From: Amycolatopsis granulosa
GTDB lineage: Bacteria; Actinomycetota; Actinomycetes; Mycobacteriales; Pseudonocardiaceae
Direction: 5' to 3'
DNA length: 64,000 nucleotides
Assembly (NCBI RefSeq): GCF_011758745.1
Contig: NZ_JAANOV010000001.1
Span: forward strand, 2,108,001 to 2,172,000
Below the pieces are notes generated by a model. It was given only the letters and a program-made list of their open reading frames with translations, made no database searches and was not told where the DNA came from. Shown here in pieces: positions 8,673 through 17,163 of this stretch (positions within the stretch are counted from its first letter, which is position 1; every line of letters starts with the position of its first letter). A program made the position numbers and the translations under genes.

Positions 8673-9467
8673 ATGACCCCGAAGGCACCGCGCGAACGCA
8701 CCACCGCGACGGCCGCCGGCGTCTACGACTGGTACCTCAACGGGCGGCACCACCTGCCCTGCGACGCGGAAGCGGCGATCGCCGCGCAGCAGGCGTTCCC
8801 CCTCGCCGGGCAGACCGCCCGGTACAACCGCGACTTCCTGCAACGGGTCGTCCGGTGGATGACCGAGCACGGGATCCGCCAGTTCCTCGACATCGGCTCG
8901 GGTTACCCGACGGCCGGCAACGTGCACGAGATCGCGCAGCGGTACGCGCCGGGTTCGCGGGTGGTCTACGCCGACCTCGACCCGGACACCGTCGAGGTCA
9001 GCAACCGGCTGCTGGAGGGCACCCCGGACGCGACCTGCCTGCGGGGCGACGTGCGCGAACCGGAGGACATCCTGGGCCGGGCGGAGCTGCTGGACCTCAC
9101 GCGGCCGGTGGGGCTGCTCCTGGTGTCGGTGCTGCCGTTCGTGCCCGGGGACGTGGCCGCGCTGGTGCGCCGCTTCCTCGTCCGGCTGGCGCCGGGAAGC
9201 TACCTGGCGCTCACGCACGTCACGACGGCCGAGGACGAGCGGATCCGCCGGCGGCAGGCGGACGTGGAACAGACGTACAACGCGAACGTGCAACAGAACG
9301 TGCACCTGCGCGACCCGGAGGAGATCGCGGACCTGTTCGCCGGCACCGAGCTCGTGCCGCCCGGCCTCGTGCTCGCCACGCACTGGCACCCGCCGCGGGG
9401 TTACCGGCCCGGCCCGGACGACCAGGCGAGCGCCGTCCTGCTCGGTGGCGTGGGGCGGATTCCCTAG
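8673..9467 (+). CDS. SAM-dependent methyltransferase, DUF574 type
   Basis: A 264-residue member of the S-adenosyl methyltransferase family PF04672 (DUF574), expanded in actinobacteria. Diagnostic segments are VYDWYLNGRHHL near the start, the SAM loop FLDIGSGYPTAGNVHE, then YADLDPDTV and the C-terminal ARELV-like part (FAGTELVPPGLV). The methyl acceptor is not known for the family. It is followed on the opposite strand by the ABC ATPase gene. Confidence 0.85.
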   Translation: MTPKAPRERTTATAAGVYDWYLNGRHHLPCDAEAAIAAQQAFPLAGQTARYNRDFLQRVVRWMTEHGIRQFLDIGSGYPTAGNVHEIAQRYAPGSRVVYADLDPDTVEVSNRLLEGTPDATCLRGDVREPEDILGRAELLDLTRPVGLLLVSVLPFVPGDVAALVRRFLVRLAPGSYLALTHVTTAEDERIRRRQADVEQTYNANVQQNVHLRDPEEIADLFAGTELVPPGLVLATHWHPPRGYRPGPDDQASAVLLGGVGRIP

Positions 9468-9476
9468 CGCGACCGG

Positions 9477-10265
9477 TCAGACCACCGGCTCCGCGCGGGC
9501 GGCCCACCGGCCCTCGGTACGCGTGATGCGGACCGGGTGGTCGAAGCACTTGCTGATGTGGTCCGTCGTCACCACCTCACCGGCGGGACCGGAGGCCAGG
9601 CACTGGCCCTCGCGCAGCAACAGCGCGTGGGTGGTGCTCGCCGGCAGCTCCTCGAGGTGGTGCGTCACCAGGACCGTCGCCAGTTCCGGGTGTTCCCGGC
9701 GCAGCGCGTCCACACTGGACAACAGCTGCTCGCGTGCCGCGACGTCCAGGCCGGTGGCCGGCTCGTCGAGCAGCAGCAGGCGCGGCGCGGGCATCAGCGC
9801 GCGGGCGATCAGCGCCCGGCCCCGCTCGCCCTGGGACAGGGTGGGCCAGCGGGCGTCGCGCTGGGCCGTCAGGCCGAGCATGCGGATGAGGTCCTCGGCG
9901 CGGTCCCGCTCCGCCGCCGCCGGCTGCCGGCGCGGCACCAGCTCGGTCGTGTTCGTCAGCCCGGTCAGCACGACCTCGAACACGGTCAGCGGCGAGCGCA
10001 GCGGGTGACGCGGGTTGATGTGGCCGAGGAACGACCGCAGCTTGCGCATATCCACCCGGCCCAGCCGGTGCCCCAGCACGTCGACCGTCCCGCGGGTCGG
10101 GTGCGTGACCGCCCCGAGCAGGCCGAGCAGCGTGCTCTTGCCGGCCCCGTTCGCCCCGAGCAACGCCCAGTGCTCACCCTCGCGCACGGTGAGCGAGATC
10201 GACCGGAGCAGCTACCTGCCGTCCCGCACGAGATCGACATCGTTCACCTGCAGCACCGGCGTCAT
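9477..10265 (-). pseudogene. ABC transporter ATP-binding protein with in-frame amber codon
   Basis: A complete single-domain ABC ATPase is readable from ATG 10265 to the stop at 9477, except that codon 18 is TAG (10212-10214), between DLVRDGR and LLRSISL. After it come Walker A (GANGAGKST), the signature LSQGERGRA, Walker B (LLLLDEPATGLD) and the H-loop THHLEE. A restart at GTG 10187 would give a 236-residue protein lacking the first beta strands. The gene is therefore broken, read through, or starts late. It resembles iron/molybdate-type ATPases (ModF/PhrA-like); no permease gene is adjacent. Confidence 0.75.
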
Positions 10266-10326
10266 GGCGGTACCGTATCAAGTCCTCAGACGTCCGATGA
10301 GAGAGCACATCCGATAACGTCGGGGA

Positions 10327-11229
10327 ATGGATCGGGTCGAGACACGCGAACTCGCCTACTTCGTGGCCGTCGCGGAGGCGCTGCACTTCGGCCGCGCCGC
10401 GGAAGGACTGGGGCTGGCCCAGCCGGCGCTGTCGAAAGCCGTGCGTTCCCTGGAACGGCGGCTGGACGTCACCCTGTTCGACCGCACCAGCAGGCGGGTC
10501 GAGCTCACCCCGGCCGGAGAAGTGCTGCTCGGCGAGGCCCGGAAAGCACTCGCCGCGGTCGCCGCGGCGGCCCGGCGCGCCCAGCGGGCCGGACGCGGCG
10601 TGCCCTACCTCGCCCTCGCCGCCAAGCCCGGCGGCGACGCCGGCCTGCTGCCGCGCATCCTGCGCCGCTACGAAACCGATCCGGCCGCGGTGCCCGTCGA
10701 ACTGGTGCCCGCCCACGAGGACCGGGTGCCGATGCTGCACGACGGCCGGGCGGACGTGGCGCTGCTGCACACGCCCTTCGACGACGCGGCGGGACTCGCG
10801 ACGGAGGAACTGCGCGCCGAACCGCGGTCTGCCCTGCTGTCACCACAGCACCACCTCGCACAGCGGGCGATCCTGCAGCTGGCCGACCTGCACGGCGAAC
10901 CGGTGGGGCGCTGGGGCGGCTATCCGGACGACGGCGGCGTGGAGGTCACCGACCTGGCGAAGCTGCTGCGGGTGACGGCACGCGGCCGGGCCGTCGCGGT
11001 GCTGCCGAACTCGGTGCTGGACACGCTGGACCACGACCTGGTCACCGTCCCGGTCGTGGACGCCGCGCCGGCCCGGCTGCTGCTCGCCTGGCCGCAGGGA
11101 ACCCGCTCCCCCGCGGTCGCGGCGCTGGTGCGGGCGGCGCGAGAGGTCGCCGCCGGTTACGGCTCGACGAACACCTCGGACAGATCCTTGCGACCGGTGG
11201 GGATGGCGGACCGCCCGCGCGGCCGCTGA
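10327..11229 (+). CDS. LysR family regulator
   Basis: A 300-residue LysR-type regulator. The winged helix-turn-helix is at residues 1-60 (ELAYFVAVAEALHFGRAAEGLGLAQPALSKAVRSLE), followed by a periplasmic-binding-like effector domain. It is transcribed divergently from the ABC ATPase gene, 61 bases away. The last 73 bases overlap the 3' end of the convergent nitroreductase gene. The effector is unknown. Confidence 0.88.
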   Translation: MDRVETRELAYFVAVAEALHFGRAAEGLGLAQPALSKAVRSLERRLDVTLFDRTSRRVELTPAGEVLLGEARKALAAVAAAARRAQRAGRGVPYLALAAKPGGDAGLLPRILRRYETDPAAVPVELVPAHEDRVPMLHDGRADVALLHTPFDDAAGLATEELRAEPRSALLSPQHHLAQRAILQLADLHGEPVGRWGGYPDDGGVEVTDLAKLLRVTARGRAVAVLPNSVLDTLDHDLVTVPVVDAAPARLLLAWPQGTRSPAVAALVRAAREVAAGYGSTNTSDRSLRPVGMADRPRGR

Positions 11230-11672
11230 CCCGGCCAGCCCAGCGCGAGCGCGTGGTGCGCGCGCCACGGGTGCGCGTGGCCGACGAGCGCGGCCGCCTC
11301 GACAGCATTGGCCTCGGGGTACAACGACACCGGGCAGCTGCCGAGCCCGGCGAAGTGCGCGGCGACCACGAGCGTCTGGCACACCCGGCCCAGGTCGAAC
11401 TCGGTGTCGTGGCCGGCCTCGGCGTCGGAGAGCAGGACCAGCGCGACCGGCGCGACCGCCAGCGGCAGCGCGTACCGGCCGAGCCCGGCGAGCGCGCGGC
11501 GCAGGTCCGGGTCGGTCACCGGGACGAACCGCCACGGCTGCCGGTTGCGCGCCGACCCGGTCCAGCGCGCGGTGTCGGCGAGCGCGGCGACGAGGTCCCG
11601 CGGCACCGGCCGGTCGGCGAACACGCGCGTCGCCCGGATCGTGGTGAGCACATGCAGGGCATCGGGGAGCAC
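11157..11672 (-). CDS. Nitroreductase family protein
   Basis: A 171-residue FMN-dependent nitroreductase-fold protein. Visible family motifs are RATRVFADRPVP near the start, RWTGSARNRQPWRFV (FMN contact region) and the late glycine motif FAGLGSCPVSLYPE. Members reduce nitroaromatics, quinones or flavins with NAD(P)H. I chose GTG 11672 because upstream residues show no family similarity; a longer form would reach 11849 but would overlap the next gene's promoter. Its 3' end overlaps the LysR gene on the other strand. Confidence 0.75.
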   Translation of the reverse strand: MLPDALHVLTTIRATRVFADRPVPRDLVAALADTARWTGSARNRQPWRFVPVTDPDLRRALAGLGRYALPLAVAPVALVLLSDAEAGHDTEFDLGRVCQTLVVAAHFAGLGSCPVSLYPEANAVEAAALVGHAHPWRAHHALALGWPGQRPRGRSAIPTGRKDLSEVFVEP

Positions 11673-11757
11673 GCCCCGATCCTGACACGCCGGAGCGGAC
11701 CTCCGGCCCGCGGCCGCACCGTCCCGGCCGGGCGGGGCGGCGGCGATCGCTAGCGTG

Positions 11758-12549
11758 ATGGGGTGGCCATCGGAGATCCCGCCGCTGAGGGTGCCCACGT
11801 CGGGAAACGGGTTCATCCAGCGTGTCCGGGTGGCTCCGAACGCCGGCACCGGGCGCTATCCCTTCACGCTGCCCGCGGTGAAACACCTGGTTCGCTCGGG
11901 CGGCTTGCGGCTCAACCCCGGCGTGACGTTCCTGGTCGGCGAGAACGGCACGGGCAAGTCCACCCTCGTCGAGGCGCTCGCGGTCGCAGCCGGGTTCAAC
12001 CCGGAAGGCGGCAGCCAGAATTTCCGATTCGCCACCCGCGCCACCGAGTCCTCCCTCGGAGACCAGCTGATCCTGACGTGGGGCGTGAGGAAGCCGCGCA
12101 CCGGGTTCTTCCTGCGTGCCGAGTCGTACTACAACGTCGCCTCGGAGATCGAGCGCCTGGCCCGCGAGCCGGGACCGCCACTCCTATCAGCCTACGGCGG
12201 CGTGTCCCCGCACGAGCGGTCCCACGGGGAATCCTTCGTGGACCTCATGACCCATCGGTTCGGACCACGAGGTCTGTACATCCTGGACGAACCGGAAGCA
12301 GCGCTCTCGGTGCGCGGCTGCATGGCCGTCCTGGCGCGCCTCGCCGAACTCGCGAAGCAACACAGCCAGATCGTCGTGGCCACCCACTCCCCGGTGTTGC
12401 TCGCGCTGCCCGGCGCCACGATCTATGAGATCGCCGAGGCGGGCGACATCGTCCCCGTGCCCTACGAGCAAGCGCTGCCGGTGCGACTGACGCGTGACTT
12501 CCTCACCGCACCGGAACGCTACCTCCGGCACCTTCTCGCCGACGATTGA
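11758..12549 (+). CDS. Stand-alone AAA/ABC-type ATPase
   Basis: A 263-residue soluble ATPase of the SMC/RecF-like AAA_21/AAA_23 group. Walker A is VGENGTGKST, Walker B is GLYILDEPEAAL, and the closing switch is IVVATHSPVLLALPG. There is no coiled-coil insertion, so it is the compact form sometimes found alone in genomes. A TAGCGT element ends just before the ATG, suggesting a leaderless transcript. No nuclease or TOPRIM partner lies next to it, so an OLD/Gabija-like defence role is not supported. Function unknown. Confidence 0.75.
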   Translation: MGWPSEIPPLRVPTSGNGFIQRVRVAPNAGTGRYPFTLPAVKHLVRSGGLRLNPGVTFLVGENGTGKSTLVEALAVAAGFNPEGGSQNFRFATRATESSLGDQLILTWGVRKPRTGFFLRAESYYNVASEIERLAREPGPPLLSAYGGVSPHERSHGESFVDLMTHRFGPRGLYILDEPEAALSVRGCMAVLARLAELAKQHSQIVVATHSPVLLALPGATIYEIAEAGDIVPVPYEQALPVRLTRDFLTAPERYLRHLLADD

Positions 12550-12667
12550 AAGGCGACCTGGCTCAGGTAACCACTGCTACTCGCCACGCCCGAGGGCGTC
12601 CTCACCCTGCGCGCTGAGCGGCCGCCCCCACGGGCGAGGACCACGGCCCCGGGTAGATGCGGGGGCG

Positions 12668-13885
12668 TCAGGGGATGACCGCCTCGGCGGCACCGGCCGC
12701 CAGCCGCGCCGCGCGGTTGGTCTCGGCGAGGTCCTCGGCCGTCACCCGCGGTGGAACACCGTCGGCCAGCCACGCGGACAGCAGCAGCGCCACCTTGGAC
12801 CGCATCTCGGTCCGCAGCCGGTGGAACGAGTCGACCGGGTCGGCGCCCACCTGGCCCAGCAGCAGCCACCACGCCCACGCCGCGGCTCCGGCGTTCGCCA
12901 CGAAGTCCGGGATCACCGGCACTCCCCTGGCGACCAGCATCGCCTCCGCCTCGGGGGTCGTCGCCGCGTTCGCCGCCTCCACGACCACCTTCGCGGCCAC
13001 GTCGGCGACGTTGCCCGGCGTCAGCGCGTACGAGATCGCGGCCGGCACGAAGATGTCCGCCGCCACCCCGAGCACCGCCTCCCGCGGCAGCCGCCGGACC
13101 CCCGCGGGCAGCCGTGACCGGTCCACCTCGCCGTAGCCGTCCCGCAGCTCCAGCAGCGCCGGCACGTCCAGGCCCGCCGGGTCGTACAACGTCCCGGCCG
13201 CGTCGGCGACCGCGACCACCCGCAGGCCCGCCTCGTGCAAGTACCACGCCGCACCGCCGCCCATGGTGCCGATGCCCTGGATCGCCACCGTCGTCGCGGC
13301 CGGCTCCCAGCCCCACGCACTCGCCACGCCCAGGCACGCCTGCGCCACGCCGTACCCGCCGACCACGTCGCCCAGCAGCAACCCGCCCGGCACCGGAGCG
13401 TTCAGCCCGGCCTGCACCCGCCGCAGCGTCCGCGCAGGATCGGGCGACCGGCGGATCGCCGCGTGGTAGGACTGCTCCAGCCCGAGCCGCGCGAAGACGT
13501 CGTCGATCAGGTGCTGCGGCACCCCGAGATCCTCCGCGGTCACCCAGTGCGCGTCCAGCCACGGGCGCATCGCCTGGCAGAACCGCTCCAGCACCCCGAC
13601 GGCCCCCGGGTCCTTCGGATCGAGGTCGATGCCGCCCTTCGCCCCGCCCACCGGCAGGTCGAACGCCGCGGTCTTGGCCGCCATCCCGCGGGCCAGGTCC
13701 GCCACCTCGGACAACGTGCAGCCGGCGCGCATCCGGGTGCCGCCGGTGGCCAGACCGGACACCAGCGTGTGCACCACGAGGTAGCCGTGCGTGCCGGTGA
13801 CCGGGTCCGTCCAGGTCAGCCGCAGCATCGGCTCCTGCGTGCGTGGCCGGGTCCGCTCGCCGGTGGCCCCGCGCGGGTCGTGCAT
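12668..13885 (-). CDS. Glu/Leu/Phe/Val dehydrogenase family protein
   Basis: A 405-residue amino-acid dehydrogenase. The catalytic-lysine segment is LPVGGAKGGIDLDPKDP, and the NAD-binding Rossmann loop is AIQGIGTMGGGAAWYL. It would deaminate an L-amino acid to the 2-oxo acid with NAD(P)+. The reading frame stays open to 14044, but the ATG at 13885 follows a GGAGGGG site and removes a low-complexity Gly/Ser/Pro stretch. It is divergent from a LysR gene, which may regulate it. The side-chain preference cannot be fixed by eye. Confidence 0.82.
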   Translation of the reverse strand: MHDPRGATGERTRPRTQEPMLRLTWTDPVTGTHGYLVVHTLVSGLATGGTRMRAGCTLSEVADLARGMAAKTAAFDLPVGGAKGGIDLDPKDPGAVGVLERFCQAMRPWLDAHWVTAEDLGVPQHLIDDVFARLGLEQSYHAAIRRSPDPARTLRRVQAGLNAPVPGGLLLGDVVGGYGVAQACLGVASAWGWEPAATTVAIQGIGTMGGGAAWYLHEAGLRVVAVADAAGTLYDPAGLDVPALLELRDGYGEVDRSRLPAGVRRLPREAVLGVAADIFVPAAISYALTPGNVADVAAKVVVEAANAATTPEAEAMLVARGVPVIPDFVANAGAAAWAWWLLLGQVGADPVDSFHRLRTEMRSKVALLLSAWLADGVPPRVTAEDLAETNRAARLAAGAAEAVIP

Positions 13886-14100
13886 CGTGGTCAACTGTCC
13901 CCTCCAAGCCTGGGTCCGGGCACAGCACGGCCCGCCTCCGCCACGGGACGTGGCTTCGGTGACCGGTTGTGTGGATTCGGAAGATCCGCTCCCGCTGCCA
14001 CCAGGGTGCGGCAGGGCCGCCGGGAACGTCCAGTTAGGGATCATGCACGGTTCCGTTCACGTTCCCTGCACAGCGGAAGATCCTTATCTACCCTGACCTC

Positions 14101-15021
14101 ATGGAGCTTTCGCTGCACCGCTTGCGGATGCTCCGGGAGCTGTACCGCCGGGGCACCGTCACCGCGGCCGCGGCTGCCCTGCACTACACGGCCTCGGCCG
14201 TCTCGCAGCAGCTCGCGCAACTGGAACGGGACGTCGGGGGCAAGCTGTTCGAACGGCTCGGCAGGCGGGTGCAGCTCACCGAGCTGGGCGTGGTGCTGGC
14301 CGAGCACGCCGAGGAGATCCTGAAGTCGGTCGAACGGGCGACGGCGGCCGTGGCGGAGGCGCAGGACGGGGTCACCGCGCGGCTGACCGCGGGCGTGTGG
14401 GCTTCGGTGGCGTCCGGGCTGCTGCCGTTCGCGCTGTCCGCACTGGCGAAGGAGCATCCCGGGATCGAGGTGCGCACGAAGGAGCTGGCGCCGGAGGAGA
14501 CCGCGGGCGCGGTGCGGGACGGCGCGCTCGACTTCTCGTTCGTGATCGACTACTCCGACTACCCGATGCCGTGGGACCCCGCGCTGACCCGCGTGGTGAT
14601 CGCGGTGGAACGGCTGCACGCGGCGGTGCCGCGCGGCGCTGTCCCGGCCAGCACCGTGGGCCTGCCCGACCTGGCCGAGCACCCGTGGATCCTGGCCGGG
14701 CCGCGCTCGCACTTCGGCCGCGCGGTGCGGCTGGCGTGCCAGCGGCACGGGTTCGAGCCCAAGATCAACCACGAGGTCGGTGAGCAGGCGACGGCGCTCG
14801 CGATGGTGGCCGCCGGGCTGGGCGTCACCCTGGTGTCGGACCTGGGGCTGTCGCTGCGGCCGCCCGGCCTCGACGTCGTGGCGCTGACCGAACCACCGAT
14901 GCGCACGGTGTCCATCGCGCACCGCAGGGCCTCGACGCGACCGTCCCTGCAACTGGTGATCGACGCGGTGCGGGCCGCCGCCGCGGAGCGGGGCCTGGGC
15001 GCGGCGGCGCCACTGCCCTGA
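14101..15021 (+). CDS. LysR family regulator
   Basis: A 306-residue LysR-type regulator with the DNA-binding domain at residues 1-60 (LHRLRMLRELYRRGTVTAAAAALHYTASAVSQQLAQLE) and an effector domain ending in an Ala-rich tail. It is divergent from the amino-acid dehydrogenase with 215 bases between starts, the usual arrangement for a LysR regulator and its target. An amino acid or keto acid effector would fit, but this is inference. Confidence 0.88.
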   Translation: MELSLHRLRMLRELYRRGTVTAAAAALHYTASAVSQQLAQLERDVGGKLFERLGRRVQLTELGVVLAEHAEEILKSVERATAAVAEAQDGVTARLTAGVWASVASGLLPFALSALAKEHPGIEVRTKELAPEETAGAVRDGALDFSFVIDYSDYPMPWDPALTRVVIAVERLHAAVPRGAVPASTVGLPDLAEHPWILAGPRSHFGRAVRLACQRHGFEPKINHEVGEQATALAMVAAGLGVTLVSDLGLSLRPPGLDVVALTEPPMRTVSIAHRRASTRPSLQLVIDAVRAAAAERGLGAAAPLP

Positions 15022-15092
15022 CGCCGGGACCGCGGCTACCATCCGCGGCGCGGAGCCGGTCACATCGGCGGGAGAGGATCCGTCAGAGCGGT

Positions 15093-15965
15093 ATGACCGA
15101 GAACGAGTGGCTGGCCGGGCAGTTCGAAGCGCACCGGGGGCACCTGCGCGCGGTAGCGTACCGGATGCTGGGTTCGCTGGCCGAGGCCGAGGACGCGGTG
15201 CAGGAGACGTGGCTGAAGCTGAGCCGCGCCGGCACCGGTGAGGTCCGGAACCTGGGCGGCTGGCTGACGACCGTGGTGGGCCGGGTGTGCCTGGACATGC
15301 TGCGGTCGCGGACTTCGCGGCGGGAGGACTACCCCGGGCGCCTGCCCGACCCGGTCGTCGACCGTGAGGACGGCACGCACCCCGAGCAGCAGGCGCTGAT
15401 CGCGGACTCGGTCGGGCTGGCGCTGCTCGTGGTGCTGGACACGCTCGACCCGGCGGAGCGGCTGGCGTTCGTGCTGCACGACCTGTTCGGCCTGCCGTTC
15501 GACGAGATCGCGCCCATCGTCGACCGCACGCCGGCGGCGGCCCGTCAGCTGGCGAGCCGGGCGCGGCGGCGGGTGCGGGGCACGCCGACCGCGCCGAACG
15601 CGGACCTGGGCCGTCAGCGTGCCGTGGTGGACGCGTTCTTCGCCGCCACGCGGGACGGTGATTTCGCCGCACTGGTGCGCGTGCTGGATCCGGACGTGGT
15701 GCTGCGGGCGGAGTCCCGCGCGTTGCCGGCCGGCGCGGCGCGCCTGGTGCGCGGGGCGGAGGCGGTGGCCGGCCAGGCACTGACCTTCCGGCGGGCCGGC
15801 GCGGGCGGCCACGCGGTCCCGACGCTCGTCAACGGCGCCGCGGGAACCCTCATCCTGCGCGACGGCCGTCCGCAGACGCTGTTCGCGTTCACGGTGGTGG
15901 ACGACCTCATCGCGGCGATCGACATCATCGCCGACCCGGACCGCCTCGCCGAACTCCTCGGCTAG
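15093..15965 (+). CDS. ECF sigma factor, SigJ/ECF41-like
   Basis: A 290-residue ECF sigma factor with a fused C-terminal SnoaL-like domain. Region 2 is HRGHLRAVAYRMLGSLAEAEDAVQ; region 4 is LVVLDTLDPAERLAFVLHD with DEIAPIVDRTPAAARQLASRARRR. The linker has LPDP where ECF41 proteins have a WLPEP-like motif. The C-terminal domain is expected to act as a built-in regulator instead of a separate anti-sigma factor, and none is adjacent. The DGGGK motif usual in ECF41 is replaced by ESRAL in LRAESRALPAG. Confidence 0.85.
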   Translation: MTENEWLAGQFEAHRGHLRAVAYRMLGSLAEAEDAVQETWLKLSRAGTGEVRNLGGWLTTVVGRVCLDMLRSRTSRREDYPGRLPDPVVDREDGTHPEQQALIADSVGLALLVVLDTLDPAERLAFVLHDLFGLPFDEIAPIVDRTPAAARQLASRARRRVRGTPTAPNADLGRQRAVVDAFFAATRDGDFAALVRVLDPDVVLRAESRALPAGAARLVRGAEAVAGQALTFRRAGAGGHAVPTLVNGAAGTLILRDGRPQTLFAFTVVDDLIAAIDIIADPDRLAELLG

Positions 15966-15978
15966 CGGCCCCTGCGGC

Positions 15979-16620
15979 TCACGTGGTGGAGGTCCCCTGC
16001 TCGAGCGGCTCCAGCAACTCGGTCACCTCACTGACCGACCAGTGCCCCGCTGCGCCGCGCAGCCCGCACAGGTACCGGGCCACCCGTGGCACCGGCCACC
16101 CGTGGGCCTCCCGCAACCCCTCGCCCAGCATCCGCAGGTACACCGCGGACGGCGGGTTCCACGCCACCTCACCGGCCGACCAGGGAGCCGTGAACGTCAG
16201 GACCGGGAAACCCTCCCGGTCCCCCACGTACAGCAACGTCTCGTACCGGCCCGGCCCCAGCACTTCCCGCCCGGCCGACAGCACCGTCGTCAGGTCGAGG
16301 TCCCGGTCGGGCGCGCGGTACATCTCCTGCGCCGCCAGGTCGGCGAACTGCCCGCGGGTCAGCAGGTACGCCCGTGCGGCGGCCCGCCCCGGCAGCGACG
16401 CGTCGTAGAACGCTCGCCCGCCGCCCCAAGTCGCCGATTCCGTCGCGAAGTACACCCCGCCGGGCAGGAAGTGCGGCTCGGTCTTCAACGGCGGGCTGGA
16501 GTCACGGCAGCCGGGGCACGACCGCTGCCCGCCCGGCGGGGTACCGCCTTCCAGGTAGTACCGCAGCCGCCCGGCGTGCAGGTTGGACCCGTACCCGACA
16601 TACCAGACCGGCCCCGCCAC
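15979..16620 (-). CDS. Gamma-glutamylcyclotransferase-fold protein
   Basis: A 213-residue protein starting at GTG 16620 and reading VAGPVWYVGYGSNLHAGRL, the substrate-loop signature (YGSN) of the gamma-glutamylcyclotransferase/AIG2 fold. Some actinobacterial relatives carry an unsupported histone deacetylase label. The middle (TWGGGRAFYDASLPGRAAARAYLLTRGQF) fits the same family. The substrate is unknown; glutathione is absent from most actinobacteria, so a gamma-glutamyl amine or other amide is more likely. Convergent with the sigma factor gene. Confidence 0.7.
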   Translation of the reverse strand: MAGPVWYVGYGSNLHAGRLRYYLEGGTPPGGQRSCPGCRDSSPPLKTEPHFLPGGVYFATESATWGGGRAFYDASLPGRAAARAYLLTRGQFADLAAQEMYRAPDRDLDLTTVLSAGREVLGPGRYETLLYVGDREGFPVLTFTAPWSAGEVAWNPPSAVYLRMLGEGLREAHGWPVPRVARYLCGLRGAAGHWSVSEVTELLEPLEQGTSTT

Positions 16621-16717
16621 GATCCGATTCTGCCGGGCTTTTTCCCGCCCCGCAGGGTGTTGTCGCAGGCAGAGGGGTCTGCGACGATGGATGGTCCGCG
16701 GTGGAGGGAGACCGGAA

Positions 16718-17125
16718 ATGGCTTCGCGGCTCAACCCCTACATCACCTTCGACGGCGATGCCCGGCAGGCGATGGAGTTCTACCAGCAGGTGTTCGGCGG
16801 CGACCTGAACATCAACACGTTCGGCGACCTCGGCGGGATGGGGGGCGAGAACGCCGACAAGATCATGCACGCGATGCTGGAGACCGAGCGCGGCTTCACC
16901 CTGATGGCGTCGGACACCGCGCCCGGCATGGAACGCACGCCGGGCAACAACATCGCCATCAGCCTCAGCGGCGACGACGCGGGCGAGCTGCGCGGCTACT
17001 GGGAGAAGCTGTCCAGCGGCGGCACCGTCACCGTGCCGCTGGAGAAGCAGATGTGGGGTGACGAGTTCGGCGCCTGCCTGGACCGCTTCGGCATCTCGTG
17101 GATGGTCAACATCGGCCAGAGCTGA
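16718..17125 (+). CDS. VOC-fold (PhnB/DUF1428-like) protein
   Basis: A 135-residue glyoxalase-fold protein of the PhnB-like type: LNPYITFDGDARQAMEFYQQVFGG at the start and LEKQMWGDEFGACLDRFGISWMVN at the end are characteristic. The ATG at 16718 follows GGAGGGAG. These proteins form dimers with a metal or ligand cup; their substrate is rarely known. It starts 97 bases after the divergent GGCT-fold gene. Confidence 0.85.
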   Translation: MASRLNPYITFDGDARQAMEFYQQVFGGDLNINTFGDLGGMGGENADKIMHAMLETERGFTLMASDTAPGMERTPGNNIAISLSGDDAGELRGYWEKLSSGGTVTVPLEKQMWGDEFGACLDRFGISWMVNIGQS

Positions 17126-17163
17126 AGATCGAAAAAGAGCGTGCCGCCGGGTTACCGTGCGGT

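Noticed and set aside
11673-11849. N-terminal extension of the nitroreductase-fold protein
   Set aside because: The extra residues show no family features and overlap the start and promoter of the AAA ATPase gene on the other strand.
11758-12549. Defence system (OLD/Gabija-like) around the AAA ATPase
   Set aside because: No TOPRIM, helicase or nuclease gene lies next to it.
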